NCBI GenBank assembly: GCA_021738505.1
Contig: JAIPBW010000021.1
Span: 1 to 44,677, forward strand
Reading direction: 5' to 3'
DNA from: Bacteroidales bacterium
Lineage (GTDB): Bacteria > Bacteroidota > Bacteroidia > Bacteroidales > PWNQ01
DNA: 44,677 nucleotides
Part shown: positions 20,096-30,951 of the stretch, in pieces
Position numbering within the stretch: position 1 is the stretch's first letter
Layout of the letters: each line of letters begins with the position of its first letter
The notes under the pieces: model-generated
What the model was told of the DNA's origin: nothing
Database searches by the model: none
Seen by the model: only the letters and a program-made list of their open reading frames with translations
Made by a program: the position numbers and the translations under genes

Positions 20096-20120
20096 TTATT
20101 ATTTTTGTAACCCGAGTAAG

Positions 20121-20140
20121 GTTTCTTTCGTTAAAGAAAC
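20121..20140. other. Hairpin just upstream of the gldK start
   Basis: GTTTCTTT-CGTT-AAAGAAAC, 8-bp perfect stem. Confidence 0.6.
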
Positions 20141-20144
20141 TGAT

Positions 20145-21542
20145 ATGATAAAACGAACAAATATGATTTTGCAACCAAAAAAAGTATTAAAAAAGCTATT
20201 GTTCTTTGCTCTTGGGTTGGTCGTGCTTGCCAGCTGTAATAACTCTGGAAACGGTCAGCTGATTGGCGTACAAGACCGTGCGGATTGGTATCAACCCGAT
20301 CCTTATGGGATGGCCTTTGTACCAATGGGAAGTTATCAGATGGGGATAAGTGATCAGGATGTACCTTATGCTCACGTTTCTCAAACAAAGACCGTATCCG
20401 TTCAGGCTTTTTATATGGATGAAACTGAAATTACCAACAATGAATATCGTCAGTTTGTCCATTGGGTGCGTGATTCTATTGTGCACCGTGTTTTAGGACT
20501 AATGGACGATCCAGAAATGTATGGTGAGCATTTTCTTCGGGATGACGAAGGTATGTTTATAAATCGTTGTTTTGAAAGTGGCGGGGAATGTTACGCTATA
20601 GACTGGTCTCAGGATATTGAGTGGGATAACCCTGAAGTTCAGCTGCTGTTGGAACAAGAAGGATATATGTTGCCTGAAGAAGAACAGTTTTATTATCGCA
20701 GCAAATTCGACTGGAGAAAGTTAAATTATGATTATTTCTGGATCGACTACCAAGCTGCTGCTTCCAGAAGCAATCGTGCACAAGGGTTAGAAGATCGTTC
20801 TGCATTTATTGTAAATCCGGATCCGATTAATGTATATCCGGATACGCTGGTTTGGGTTAGAGACTTTGCTTATTCATATAATGAGCCAATGACACAAAAA
20901 TATTTCTGGCATCCTTCCTACGATCATTATCCGGTAGTAGGAGTAAACTGGAAACAAGCCAGAGCATTTTCAATTTGGAGAACACAATTGCATAATAGCT
21001 ATCTGAGTTCTCAAGGTGTTTCCTTTATTAATGATTACAGGTTGCCAACGGAATCTGAATGGGAATGGGCGGCCCGCGGAGGTCTTGATTTGAACAAGTA
21101 TCCATGGGGCGGACCCTATATTAGAAACAGTGATGGTTGCTTTTTGGCTAACTATAAGCCATTGCGTGGCAATCTGGTTGACGATGGCGGATTCCACACG
21201 GTTATCGTTGCTCACTATGCTCCTAATGACTGGGGTTTGTATGATATGGCCGGAAATGTAGCGGAATGGACATCAGATGCCTTTGATGAGTCTGCTTATA
21301 ACTATGGTTCAGACTTTAACCAACAAATATCATACAATGCAAAAGAAGGGGACTCACCGGCTCAGAAACGTAAAGTGATCCGTGGAGGATCCTGGAAAGA
21401 TATAGGATATTACATCAGAAATGGCGTACGTACTTTCGAATATCAGGATACTGCCAAATCCTATATTGGATTTCGAAATGTTCAGACGTATTTAGGGCGT
21501 GCCAAAGGCGATGGACCTGATGCATCAAATATTTATAACTAA
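20145..21542 (+). CDS. gldK: T9SS/gliding lipoprotein GldK/PorK (start trimmed)
   Basis: Lipobox LASC; FGE-sulfatase-like fold, GMAFVPMGSYQMG, VNWKQARAFSIWR, RLPTESEWEWAARGG, RGGSWKDIGYYIRNGVRTF. Confidence 0.95.
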   Translation: MIKRTNMILQPKKVLKKLLFFALGLVVLASCNNSGNGQLIGVQDRADWYQPDPYGMAFVPMGSYQMGISDQDVPYAHVSQTKTVSVQAFYMDETEITNNEYRQFVHWVRDSIVHRVLGLMDDPEMYGEHFLRDDEGMFINRCFESGGECYAIDWSQDIEWDNPEVQLLLEQEGYMLPEEEQFYYRSKFDWRKLNYDYFWIDYQAAASRSNRAQGLEDRSAFIVNPDPINVYPDTLVWVRDFAYSYNEPMTQKYFWHPSYDHYPVVGVNWKQARAFSIWRTQLHNSYLSSQGVSFINDYRLPTESEWEWAARGGLDLNKYPWGGPYIRNSDGCFLANYKPLRGNLVDDGGFHTVIVAHYAPNDWGLYDMAGNVAEWTSDAFDESAYNYGSDFNQQISYNAKEGDSPAQKRKVIRGGSWKDIGYYIRNGVRTFEYQDTAKSYIGFRNVQTYLGRAKGDGPDASNIYN

Positions 21543-21582
21543 AAATAAGAATACAAACAATAAAAACCAATAATCTAAAATC

Positions 21583-22473
21583 ATGGGTATTAATAGTCTA
21601 GTTAGAAGTAGAGGATTTAAAAATTTCATGGCCAAACTTTATGGCTGGGGTGCTGCACTCGTTATTGGAGGAGCATTATTTAAAATTAACCACTATCCGG
21701 GAGCAGAGATAATGTTGATCATTGGTATGGGTACCGAATGTGTCATTTTCTTCTTTTCTGCATTTGAACCAGAACATGTAGAGCCCGATTGGAGTTTGGT
21801 ATATCCGGAATTAGCCGGTTTGTATCATCCGGACGAAGTTAATGAGGAAGATATTCCAAAACCCGCCAAGCCAGGACAGCATAGCGGTCGTGGTGGAGGT
21901 CAACAAGTCGTGGACTCAACAACGCAAGAGTTGGATAAGATGTTAGAGGATGCCAAAATTGGCCCGGAATTAATTGAAAGTCTGGGACAAGGTTTACGCA
22001 GTTTAAGTGATAATGCATCTAAAATGACAGACCTTAGTAATGCTGCAGTGGCTACGAATAATTACGTTCAAAATATGGAAAAAGCCAGTGAAAGCGTTAA
22101 TGAGATGAGTGAAACGTATCAAAAGTCAACTCAATTGTTAGAACAATCTTCCGAACAACTTCAAAAATCCCTTTCCGCAATTGATTTTTCTGATGTGGAT
22201 ACCGGAAAGTATAAAGAAGAAATCAAAAGAGTATCAGAAAATTTAGCCTCCTTAAATTCAGCCTACGAAATTCAGCTAAAATCAACTAATGAACAGGCTG
22301 AGGCAAATGCTAAGCTCAAAGACAATATGGAGCAGTTTGTGAATAATCTGAACGATTCTGCAAAACAGACCGAAGATTATAAACAAAAAGCCGCTGAATT
22401 GAGCGATAATGTAGCCCGCCTTAATAAGGTTTACGGTAATATGTTGTCAGCAATGAATGTACAACAAGGCTAA
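21583..22473 (+). CDS. gldL: GldL/PorL T9SS inner-membrane motor protein
   Basis: MAKLYGWGAALVIGGALFKINHYPGAEIMLIIGMGTECVIFFFSAFEP. Confidence 0.96.
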   Translation: MGINSLVRSRGFKNFMAKLYGWGAALVIGGALFKINHYPGAEIMLIIGMGTECVIFFFSAFEPEHVEPDWSLVYPELAGLYHPDEVNEEDIPKPAKPGQHSGRGGGQQVVDSTTQELDKMLEDAKIGPELIESLGQGLRSLSDNASKMTDLSNAAVATNNYVQNMEKASESVNEMSETYQKSTQLLEQSSEQLQKSLSAIDFSDVDTGKYKEEIKRVSENLASLNSAYEIQLKSTNEQAEANAKLKDNMEQFVNNLNDSAKQTEDYKQKAAELSDNVARLNKVYGNMLSAMNVQQG

Positions 22474-22510
22474 TTTAATTATTTCTTTAATAAAATAAAA
22501 ATATTGATTT

Positions 22511-24205
22511 ATGGGTAATAGTCCTGGTTCTCTTAGTCCCCGGCAGAGGATGATCAACATGATGTACCTTGTGCTGACTGCTATGCTTGCATTGAATGTT
22601 TCAAAAGAAGTTTTAAATGCATTTATCGTAGTAAATGAAGGATTAGAGCAGACCAATGAAAACTTCAGCAATAAAACAAATATGCTGTATAGTGAAATGG
22701 ATAAGCAATATGCATTAGACTCTGCTAAAGTGAAGAAATATTATGAGAAAAGGCTTAAAGCCGAAAAGATTTCTCAGGATATGGTTGAATATATAAAACA
22801 TTTACAGAATATTGTAATTGCTTATACCGAAGAAGGAGATACTACAGATTTAACAACTACCTGGTTAACACCGGACGAGGAAAAAGAAGTTTCTGGCGAA
22901 TGGCGCGAAAAACCGGTTAGTTTACTTTCTAATAGAGATAACTATGATGCACCTACACATCTTATGGTGCCTGATGGAGATAGTAACCCTAAAAAAGGAT
23001 ATGGGTATAAATTAAAGAATCGTATCGAAAGTTTCAAAGCGGAAATGCAATCATTGTTTGATGATATCGATACGACCGTACAAACAAATAAACTAAAGCT
23101 TGGATTAAATACTGATGATGTGTTTAATCGTTTTGAAGGAAAGGAAGTAACATGGCAGACGTATAACTTTTATCACTCCGTACTTGTCGCTGACCTTGTA
23201 TTATTTAACAAAATTATTGCAGAGGTTCGAAATGCTGAAGCTGATGTGGTTAACCGTTTGTTATCTATGATTAGTGTTACAGACTTTAAGTTTGATGATG
23301 TTCAGGCAAAAGTTGTACCGAAATCCAATTACATTATTTCAGGAGATGAATATCAGGCTGATATTTTTGTTGCTGCCATTAGTAAAACGCAACAACCGGA
23401 TGTATATGTTCTGGAAGGTGTAGACACTGCCTCAAGAAAAAGAATTTTGGAAGAAGGAAAGATTGTTCAAGATACGGCTTATGACGGCATGATAGATTAT
23501 ATTGCCAAACCCAGTGGAACCGGAGAAAAGTCATTTTCAGGTATTGTAAAAATGAGGAAACCAGGAAGAGCAGGGGATGATCCGGAAGATTTTAACTACT
23601 ATCCGTTTAGTAGCAGTTATATTGTAGCCCAACCAACAGCCGTTATTTCAGCTACGAAAGTAAATGTACTGTATCGTGGCGTGGATAACCCTGTAGAGGT
23701 TTCTGCTCCAGGTATTGCTGTAGCAAATCTTAGCGTAAGTGCTTCGAATGCTCGTATTAAAGGTGGAGGCGGCCAATATCAAGTAAGACCAGGGGGTGGC
23801 AATAAAACTGTTGTTAATGTATCTGCCAGACAAGATGATGGAAGCACAAGACAAATGGGGCAAATGGAATTTCGTGTGAAGAGATTACCTGATCCGGAAA
23901 TTGTGATTGCCGGTAAAAAATCAGGGGATCGTATTCGAAAAGTGGAACTGAAAGGCTCCAGGCTTTTTCCTTCCATGGGAGATGCATTATTTAATGTTTC
24001 CTATAAAGTAACACGTTTTACTATGGATGTTACCGTTGGTCAGAATACACAATCTTACAATACAACCGGAGACCGTTTATCTTCAGAAATGAAGCAGATC
24101 GTTAATCGATTGCAACGTGGTGCTACCGTCGCATTTAAAAATATACAGGTAGTCGGCCCTGATGGAAAAAGGCCTATTTCTGGTGTATTTTATACCATAC
24201 AATAA
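22511..24205 (+). CDS. gldM: GldM/PorM T9SS motor-associated protein
   Basis: GSLSPRQRMINMMYLVLTAMLALNVSKEVLNAF. Confidence 0.96.
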   Translation: MGNSPGSLSPRQRMINMMYLVLTAMLALNVSKEVLNAFIVVNEGLEQTNENFSNKTNMLYSEMDKQYALDSAKVKKYYEKRLKAEKISQDMVEYIKHLQNIVIAYTEEGDTTDLTTTWLTPDEEKEVSGEWREKPVSLLSNRDNYDAPTHLMVPDGDSNPKKGYGYKLKNRIESFKAEMQSLFDDIDTTVQTNKLKLGLNTDDVFNRFEGKEVTWQTYNFYHSVLVADLVLFNKIIAEVRNAEADVVNRLLSMISVTDFKFDDVQAKVVPKSNYIISGDEYQADIFVAAISKTQQPDVYVLEGVDTASRKRILEEGKIVQDTAYDGMIDYIAKPSGTGEKSFSGIVKMRKPGRAGDDPEDFNYYPFSSSYIVAQPTAVISATKVNVLYRGVDNPVEVSAPGIAVANLSVSASNARIKGGGGQYQVRPGGGNKTVVNVSARQDDGSTRQMGQMEFRVKRLPDPEIVIAGKKSGDRIRKVELKGSRLFPSMGDALFNVSYKVTRFTMDVTVGQNTQSYNTTGDRLSSEMKQIVNRLQRGATVAFKNIQVVGPDGKRPISGVFYTIQ

Positions 24206-24293
24206 TACCATCAATAGGATGAAGAAGCTGATAAGAATTTAAATGGATTTCTAACATAGCACACTTCATGCTATTGAATAAAATAGTAGACTC

Positions 24294-25148
24294 ATGAGAC
24301 ATATAGTAAAGATTTTAACGGCTTTAATCATGATCATCCCTGTATCAGAAATTTTGGCGCAGGGAGGTGTTACAGAAGCACCAAATCATGATGTGTTTGA
24401 AAGGACTGAGAATAAAAATAGAGAAGTCCTCGATTATGTACATGTTCGGGAGGCGGATGTGATGTGGCATAAAACAATTTGGAGACGTATTGATATGCGC
24501 CAGAAGTTTAATTTGCCCTTCTATTATCCTTTTCAGCCCAAAAATGGCCGTAAGAATTTTATGACAACAGTGAAAGAGGCTATTGAACAAGGAGAGCTGA
24601 CGGTTTACAAGTATAATCTTATGAATGACCATTTCACTGAACCTCTATCAATCGAAGAGGCAATGCAAACCTTTACGGATTCTATTACACGTGTCGATTA
24701 TGATGAGATGGGTAATGAAATTACAGTTCGTGAACCTGTGCCTGCCAATATGCAAGACATTTATGAGCTGGATATCAAAGAACAATGGTTTATCGACAGA
24801 GAACGTTCTGTTCTGGATGTCAGGATTATTGGAATTGCTCCGGTATGGCATCAGCCTGCTAATGAGGAGAATCCAAATGCAGTTCGTAAACCAATGTTCT
24901 GGATATATTATCCGGATGCCAGAGATGTATTTATCAATTCTCCGGTATACAATCGTGAAAACGATGCCAAGCGGTTAACGTATGAAGATTTGTTTGCCAA
25001 ACGAATGTTTGATAGCTATATTTATAAAGAGTCTAATGTATACGACAGAGCAATATCCGATTATGCTTTGGGTATGGAAGCTTTATTAGAAGCAAAACGT
25101 ATTAAAGAAGAAGTACGTGAAAGGGAAATGAATCTCTGGGAATACTAA
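24294..25148 (+). CDS. gldN: GldN/PorN T9SS protein
   Basis: VREADVMWHKTIWRRIDMRQKFNLPFYYP; follows gldM. Confidence 0.95.
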   Translation: MRHIVKILTALIMIIPVSEILAQGGVTEAPNHDVFERTENKNREVLDYVHVREADVMWHKTIWRRIDMRQKFNLPFYYPFQPKNGRKNFMTTVKEAIEQGELTVYKYNLMNDHFTEPLSIEEAMQTFTDSITRVDYDEMGNEITVREPVPANMQDIYELDIKEQWFIDRERSVLDVRIIGIAPVWHQPANEENPNAVRKPMFWIYYPDARDVFINSPVYNRENDAKRLTYEDLFAKRMFDSYIYKESNVYDRAISDYALGMEALLEAKRIKEEVREREMNLWEY

Positions 25149-25177
25149 TCACAGATTAACATAGTAAAGATAAAAAT

Positions 25178-25206
25178 AAAACTCCCTGCCGACAACAGGG
25201 AGTTTT
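25178..25206. terminator. Intrinsic terminator after gldN
   Basis: AAAACTCCCTG-ccgacaa-CAGGGAGTTTT followed by TT. Confidence 0.88.
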
Positions 25207-25234
25207 TTAATGCTATTTTCGTATTTTTGTTTTC

Positions 25235-27340
25235 ATGAGTTATGATTTCCTAAAAACACCGATAACTTATCTTAAGGGTGTAGGGCCCAAGAGAGCAGAA
25301 TTGCTGCAAAAAGAACTGAATATTGATTCTTTCGGGCAGATGCTGGAGTACTACCCGTTTCGATATATCGACAGAACGAAAGTGCACAAAATCAAGGATA
25401 TTAGCTCGGACATGACTTTTGTGCAACTGGTAGGACAAGTGCGATCCATGGAGACTATCGGTGTCAACAGGAAACAAAGATTATCCGTTGTTTTTGAAGA
25501 TGATACCGGAAAAATTGAACTGGTATGGTTTAAAGGGATTAAATGGATAAGAGAAAAGATTCAGCCGAATCAACAATATTTAGTCTTTGGTAGACCAACA
25601 GTTTTTAGAAATTCCTTTAATATTGCTCACCCCGATTTTGAAATCCTGATTTCAAAAGAACAGTTGCAAAGTCGCGGTAAATTTCAACCCTATTATTCTT
25701 CTACAGAAAAGCTTAAGAATAAAGGGTTAAATGCCAGAGGCATTGAGAAAATCATGCGAAATCTTATTGCAGAGGCAGACGGAAAAATTCCGGAAACATT
25801 GCCTGACGACCTCTTGCAAGATTATAGCCTGTTGTCCCGTAATTTAGCCTTAAAAAATATCCATTTTCCCGGGGATCATGCTATGCTTGAAAAAGCCCGA
25901 AAAAGATTAAAGTTTGAAGAACTTTTCTTTATTCAGCTAAAGATCCTTGGGATGAAGAAAAGGGCGCATAAAGTACGGGGACACGTCTTTGAAAGTGTGA
26001 AAGACAATTTCAATTATTTCTATGCCAACAACTTGAAATTTAACCTTACGAATGCGCAAAAACGCGTGATTAAAGAGATCCGAAAAGATACGGCCGATGG
26101 CTATCAAATGAATCGATTACTACAGGGAGATGTAGGTAGTGGAAAAACGCTGGTAGCTCTTATGAGTATGCTTATAGCTCTGGATAATGGCCTTCAGGCA
26201 TCTTTGATGGCACCCACTGAAATTCTGGCCGGACAGCATTTTAAAACCATTACGCAAATGTTGGAGGGTATGGATGTGAATATTCGTATGCTGACAGGTT
26301 CTTCAAAAAAATCCGAGCGAAATGAAATTCATCAGGGACTGCAGGAAGGAACAGTAGATATTCTTATCGGAACCCACGCTTTGATAGAAGATAATGTGAT
26401 GTTCCGGAATCTCGGATTTGTTGTTATTGATGAACAGCATCGCTTTGGCGTTGCCCAAAGAGCAAAATTATGGAAAAAAAATACGATTCCTCCCCATGTG
26501 TTGGTTATGACAGCTACACCTATACCTCGCACACTTGCCATGACGGTCTATGGCGATTTGGATGTATCGATAATTGATGAATTACCTCCCGGGCGGAAAC
26601 CTGTAAAAACATATCACTTTACGGATGCCAAACGCCTGAAGGTTTTTGCTTTTATGAAAGACCAGATTAATAAAGGAAGACAAATATATGTGGTTTATCC
26701 CCTGATCAATGAATCGCAAAAATTGGATTTGAAAGATTTAATGGACGGATATGAAAGCATTGCCCGTGAATTTCCCTTGCCGGACTACGCTATATCTATT
26801 GTACATGGACAGATGAAACCCGAGGCCAAAGACTATGAAATGCAAAGATTTGCCAAAGGAGAAACCCAAATTCTTGTGGCTACTACGGTCATTGAAGTAG
26901 GTGTAGACATTCCCAATGCCTCCGTTATGGTTATAGAAAATGCCGAACGCTTTGGTCTTTCTCAACTACATCAATTAAGAGGCAGAGTAGGCCGTGGAGC
27001 TGAACAATCTTTTTGTATTTTGATGACAAAAACCAATCTGACACAGGATGGCCAAAAACGAATTGCTACCATGGTACAGTCCAGTGATGGGTTTAAAGTT
27101 GCGGAGGAAGATATGAAGCTTCGCGGACCCGGGGATATCGAGGGAACTCAGCAAAGTGGTATCCTTGATCTAAAAATCTCCGATATCGTTCAGGATGAAA
27201 AAATTCTTAAACTGGCACGAGAAAAGGCAAATCACCTTCTGGAACAGGATCCTGAACTGAAGAGTGAAAAGAGTTTACCTGTACGCAAGTATTTAAAGTA
27301 TTCCGGCGATAAAGTGGCAGACTGGAGCCGCATTAGCTAA
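25235..27340 (+). CDS. recG: ATP-dependent DNA helicase RecG
   Basis: LQGDVGSGKTLVA, VIDEQHRFGVAQR, TATPIPRTLAM, HQLRGRVGRG. Confidence 0.97.
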   Translation: MSYDFLKTPITYLKGVGPKRAELLQKELNIDSFGQMLEYYPFRYIDRTKVHKIKDISSDMTFVQLVGQVRSMETIGVNRKQRLSVVFEDDTGKIELVWFKGIKWIREKIQPNQQYLVFGRPTVFRNSFNIAHPDFEILISKEQLQSRGKFQPYYSSTEKLKNKGLNARGIEKIMRNLIAEADGKIPETLPDDLLQDYSLLSRNLALKNIHFPGDHAMLEKARKRLKFEELFFIQLKILGMKKRAHKVRGHVFESVKDNFNYFYANNLKFNLTNAQKRVIKEIRKDTADGYQMNRLLQGDVGSGKTLVALMSMLIALDNGLQASLMAPTEILAGQHFKTITQMLEGMDVNIRMLTGSSKKSERNEIHQGLQEGTVDILIGTHALIEDNVMFRNLGFVVIDEQHRFGVAQRAKLWKKNTIPPHVLVMTATPIPRTLAMTVYGDLDVSIIDELPPGRKPVKTYHFTDAKRLKVFAFMKDQINKGRQIYVVYPLINESQKLDLKDLMDGYESIAREFPLPDYAISIVHGQMKPEAKDYEMQRFAKGETQILVATTVIEVGVDIPNASVMVIENAERFGLSQLHQLRGRVGRGAEQSFCILMTKTNLTQDGQKRIATMVQSSDGFKVAEEDMKLRGPGDIEGTQQSGILDLKISDIVQDEKILKLAREKANHLLEQDPELKSEKSLPVRKYLKYSGDKVADWSRIS

Positions 27341-27424
27341 TAGCAATTTGTAAGGTTCAAGCCACGAACTTTTTGAATTTATCCTTACTTTTGCTTCCTC
27401 GAAATTAATTAAATCAATACAAGC

Positions 27425-29893
27425 ATGAAGATCTCCTATAATTGGCTAAAACAATATGTGGACTTTGATTATTCTCCACAACAACTTTCTGAAATATTGA
27501 CCAATACAGGTCTGGAAATTGGAGGGCTGGAAAAATTTGAATCCATCAAAGGTGGATTGGAAGGTGTTGTAGTGGGAAAAGTACGCACCTGCACGAAGCA
27601 TCCGAATGCTGATAAATTAAGTGTAACCACCGTTGATGTGGGCGAGCAAGAGCCATTGCCTATTGTTTGTGGCGCGCCTAATGTGGATGAAGGACAAAAA
27701 GTGCTTGTAGCCAAAGTAGGAGCAACGCTCTACCCGGAGGAAGATAAACCTTTCCCGATCAGGAAAACCAAAATTCGTGGCGAAGTTTCCGAAGGGATGA
27801 TTTGTGCTGAAGATGAACTGGGATTAGGTTCATCTCATGAAGGGATTATGGTTTTAGATGATGATAAGCAGATAGGAAAACCGGCAAGTGACTATTTTGA
27901 TGTGGAGCAAGACTGGACACTGGAAATTGACCTTACGCCTAACAGAGCTGATGCCACATCTCATATCGGTGTTGCCCGGGACGTTATTGCTGTTATCAAC
28001 AGGATGGAAAAGGAGAATAAAGTTACTTTAAAGATCCCTGAAATAAGCGACTTCCGGGTCGATAATAATGACCTTCAAATTCCCGTAGAAATACGCGATC
28101 AGGAAGCTTGCCCACGGTATTCTGCCGTAACTCTTAAAGGGATTAAAGTGGAAGACTCTCCGGAATGGCTAAAAAACCGCCTGAAGGCAGCCGGACTCAG
28201 GCCCGTTAACAATGTAGTGGATGCTACGAATTATATCATGCTCGAAACAGGACATCCGCTTCATCCTTTTGATGCCGCTCAAATAGAAGGAAATAAAGTT
28301 ATTATCCAAAGATTACCCGAGAATACAGGTTTTCAGACGCTTGACGGGGTGGAGCGAAAGCTTAGCAGTGAAGATCTGATGATCTGCGACTCAAAGAATC
28401 CCATGTGTATTGCAGGGGTTTTTGGCGGGATAAATTCCGGTGTAAAGCAAGAGACAACCGATCTCTTTTTAGAAAGTGCCTATTTCAATCCTACATCTAT
28501 TCGAAAAACCTCAAAACGGCATCAATTAAAAACAGATGCCTCATTTCGCTATGAGCGGGGTGCCGATCCTAATGTTACATTATTTGCCTTAAAACGTGCG
28601 GCAATGCTTATCAAAGAAGTGGCAGGAGGCCAGATAGCTTCTGAGGTAATAGATGAAAATCCGGGCAATTTGAAACCCTGGGAAATTGATTTGCATTATG
28701 AGAAATTGGATAATCTTGCCGGAATGTCCATCGAAAGGCCAATTATTGTTAAGATTTTGAGTGATTTGGGCATGGAAATTCTTGAAGAATCAGTGGATAA
28801 AGTAAAAATGTTGGTTCCCACATTCAAAGTAGATGTAAAACGGGAAGTGGATGTTATTGAGGAGGTTATGCGTATTTATGGGTATAATTATATTCCATTG
28901 CCAGATAAAATGCAGATATCATTATCTCATTCTGAAAAGCCGGACCGGGACCATCTAACCAATATGATCTCTGACTTTTTAAGCTCCAACGGCTTTTTAG
29001 AAGCCATGAATAATTCGTTGACAGCTTATCAAAATGCGAACTTATCGGAGAATATTGATTCCGGGCATTTTGTGCAAATATTAAACCCTCTGAGTCGCGA
29101 GCTTAATGTGATGCGACAAGATTTGCTTGTTGGTGGTTTACAGACAATTAGTTACAATAGCAACCGGCAAAATAAAGATTTGATGTTTTTTGAGATCGGA
29201 AAAACATATCATTATAATCCCGATTTGGATAAAAAACAGGATGTACGTAAACGATATATTGAAGATCACCGTCTTGGGATATTTTTAACCGGTAAAAAAT
29301 TCAGGGAAAACTGGAATAAAAGCGAAGATGCTTTTGACTTTTATGATGCCAAATATTGGGTTCACAATGTAGTGAACCGTATGGGAGTTGATAGTGAAAA
29401 ACTACAATCAAAACCATCCTCCAGAGATTATTTTTCAGAAGGGTTACTCTACCGGAGTGGAAAAAAAGAGATTGGTCAGTTTGGTAAAGTCAGCCGTAAG
29501 ATACTTCAGAAATTTGATATTGAGCAGGATGTTTTTTATGTGGACATCGCCTGGGATACGTTAGTGGAAATGACAAAGGATTCTGGTATTGCCTATCAAT
29601 CATTGCCAAAGTACCCTGAAGTTCGTCGCGATTTGGCTATGCTTCTTGATAAGGAAGTTGAATTTGAACAACTAAAGCATCTGGCCTATGAAAAAGAAAG
29701 AAAAATTTTGAAATCGGTGAGGCTCTTTGATGTTTATGAAGGAAAAAATGTTCCGGAGGGCAAAAAATCGTATGCAGTTAGTTTTATCCTGCAAGACCCC
29801 TATAAAACACTTACAGATAAGCTTATTGATAAAACAATGAAAAAATTGCAACAAACTTTTGAGCAAAAGTTGCAGGCTGAAATACGTGGTTAA
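27425..29893 (+). CDS. pheT: Phenylalanyl-tRNA synthetase beta subunit
   Basis: MKISYNWLKQYVDFDYSPQQLSEILTNTGLE; B3/B4, B5 and anticodon-binding regions; 822 aa. Confidence 0.97.
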   Translation: MKISYNWLKQYVDFDYSPQQLSEILTNTGLEIGGLEKFESIKGGLEGVVVGKVRTCTKHPNADKLSVTTVDVGEQEPLPIVCGAPNVDEGQKVLVAKVGATLYPEEDKPFPIRKTKIRGEVSEGMICAEDELGLGSSHEGIMVLDDDKQIGKPASDYFDVEQDWTLEIDLTPNRADATSHIGVARDVIAVINRMEKENKVTLKIPEISDFRVDNNDLQIPVEIRDQEACPRYSAVTLKGIKVEDSPEWLKNRLKAAGLRPVNNVVDATNYIMLETGHPLHPFDAAQIEGNKVIIQRLPENTGFQTLDGVERKLSSEDLMICDSKNPMCIAGVFGGINSGVKQETTDLFLESAYFNPTSIRKTSKRHQLKTDASFRYERGADPNVTLFALKRAAMLIKEVAGGQIASEVIDENPGNLKPWEIDLHYEKLDNLAGMSIERPIIVKILSDLGMEILEESVDKVKMLVPTFKVDVKREVDVIEEVMRIYGYNYIPLPDKMQISLSHSEKPDRDHLTNMISDFLSSNGFLEAMNNSLTAYQNANLSENIDSGHFVQILNPLSRELNVMRQDLLVGGLQTISYNSNRQNKDLMFFEIGKTYHYNPDLDKKQDVRKRYIEDHRLGIFLTGKKFRENWNKSEDAFDFYDAKYWVHNVVNRMGVDSEKLQSKPSSRDYFSEGLLYRSGKKEIGQFGKVSRKILQKFDIEQDVFYVDIAWDTLVEMTKDSGIAYQSLPKYPEVRRDLAMLLDKEVEFEQLKHLAYEKERKILKSVRLFDVYEGKNVPEGKKSYAVSFILQDPYKTLTDKLIDKTMKKLQQTFEQKLQAEIRG

Positions 29894-29965
29894 TGTTGCC
29901 CAATCCTGATGATGCAGGTTAGAATAAATGATGGTTCCATGATAAGTTTCATGGAACGGAATGAA

Positions 29966-30763
29966 TTATTCTGATTGCTGATTATGCATAAAGCGGTGAA
30001 ATTCGCTTGTTTTTTCATCCGGAATGATAATCAGATCGCCCTTTTTATCTCCTTTGTCTTCTATCATTATTCCGTCTTTTAACACAAAGGTTTGAAAGTT
30101 GTTTTTATGAAAGAGGTCCATAATTTGTTTTCGGGCTTCTCCATTTGTTTCTACAAACAGGATGGGTCTGAATTTCATAATTAAAGACTCCATTTCCGGA
30201 ATAATATATACTTCATAGCCTTCCACGTCGCATTTAATAAAGTCGAGACGGTTTAAATCAGAAAATAATTCGTTGGGATTTCGCATCTCAGCGTCAAACT
30301 CAATATCTACATCATCATTGGCCCTGGAGTTTTTATCAAGGATGAAGTGCGAGCCGGAAGCAATATACCCTTTGCTTTTCATTGTGTTGTTTCCCAGGCT
30401 GATGGTCTTGTTTTCCTGTCCCAGGGCATAAGGTAAAATCTCAATGTTATCGAATCGTTTTGTGTTTGCACGCAAAACTTTTAAAACAGGTTTGACAGGT
30501 TCAATGGCATAAACCTTCCCTTCTTTCCCGGCCAACTTAGCCATTGGAACAGAATAATAACCCAGATTTGCTCCGATATCTATGCAAGTATCTCCTTTTT
30601 TTATAACTTTTTTCAGGAAGTACTGATATTCAAAAAATGGATTGTTTCGAAGTATCCCGGTTTTATAGGAATATAAATAAAGCTTGCTAAGGACCCAGAG
30701 GTAAGTTTCAAAAGGCAAAATATTAAAAAGTGATTTCCGGATCAGACTATCTTTCTTTTTCAT
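29966..30763 (-). CDS. FkbM family SAM-dependent methyltransferase (start trimmed to MKKKDSLIRK)
   Basis: GDTCIDIGANLGYYSVPMAKLAG, LDFIKCDVEGYEVYIIPEM. Confidence 0.9.
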   Translation of the reverse strand: MKKKDSLIRKSLFNILPFETYLWVLSKLYLYSYKTGILRNNPFFEYQYFLKKVIKKGDTCIDIGANLGYYSVPMAKLAGKEGKVYAIEPVKPVLKVLRANTKRFDNIEILPYALGQENKTISLGNNTMKSKGYIASGSHFILDKNSRANDDVDIEFDAEMRNPNELFSDLNRLDFIKCDVEGYEVYIIPEMESLIMKFRPILFVETNGEARKQIMDLFHKNNFQTFVLKDGIMIEDKGDKKGDLIIIPDEKTSEFHRFMHNQQSE

Positions 30764-30951
30764 GATTTTTGTGTTTGTTTCTTCACTGCAAAGGTAATAT
30801 GAAACGAGTATGTTTTTAACCATTATTAAAAAAATGGTAAATCTTTATTAAAAGCCTTTTCTGAGGGCGAATGAACCTGCATTATGATATTTGTAGCTTA
30901 GCTCAAATGTATCCGGCCCAAGAAAAAGGGAGCTTTCCGGACAGTCATGAA

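Noticed and set aside
20145-21542. GldK as a possible formylglycine-generating enzyme
   Set aside because: Family resemblance only; the RGGSW...GFRN region lacks the catalytic cysteines, and gene order identifies it as GldK/PorK.
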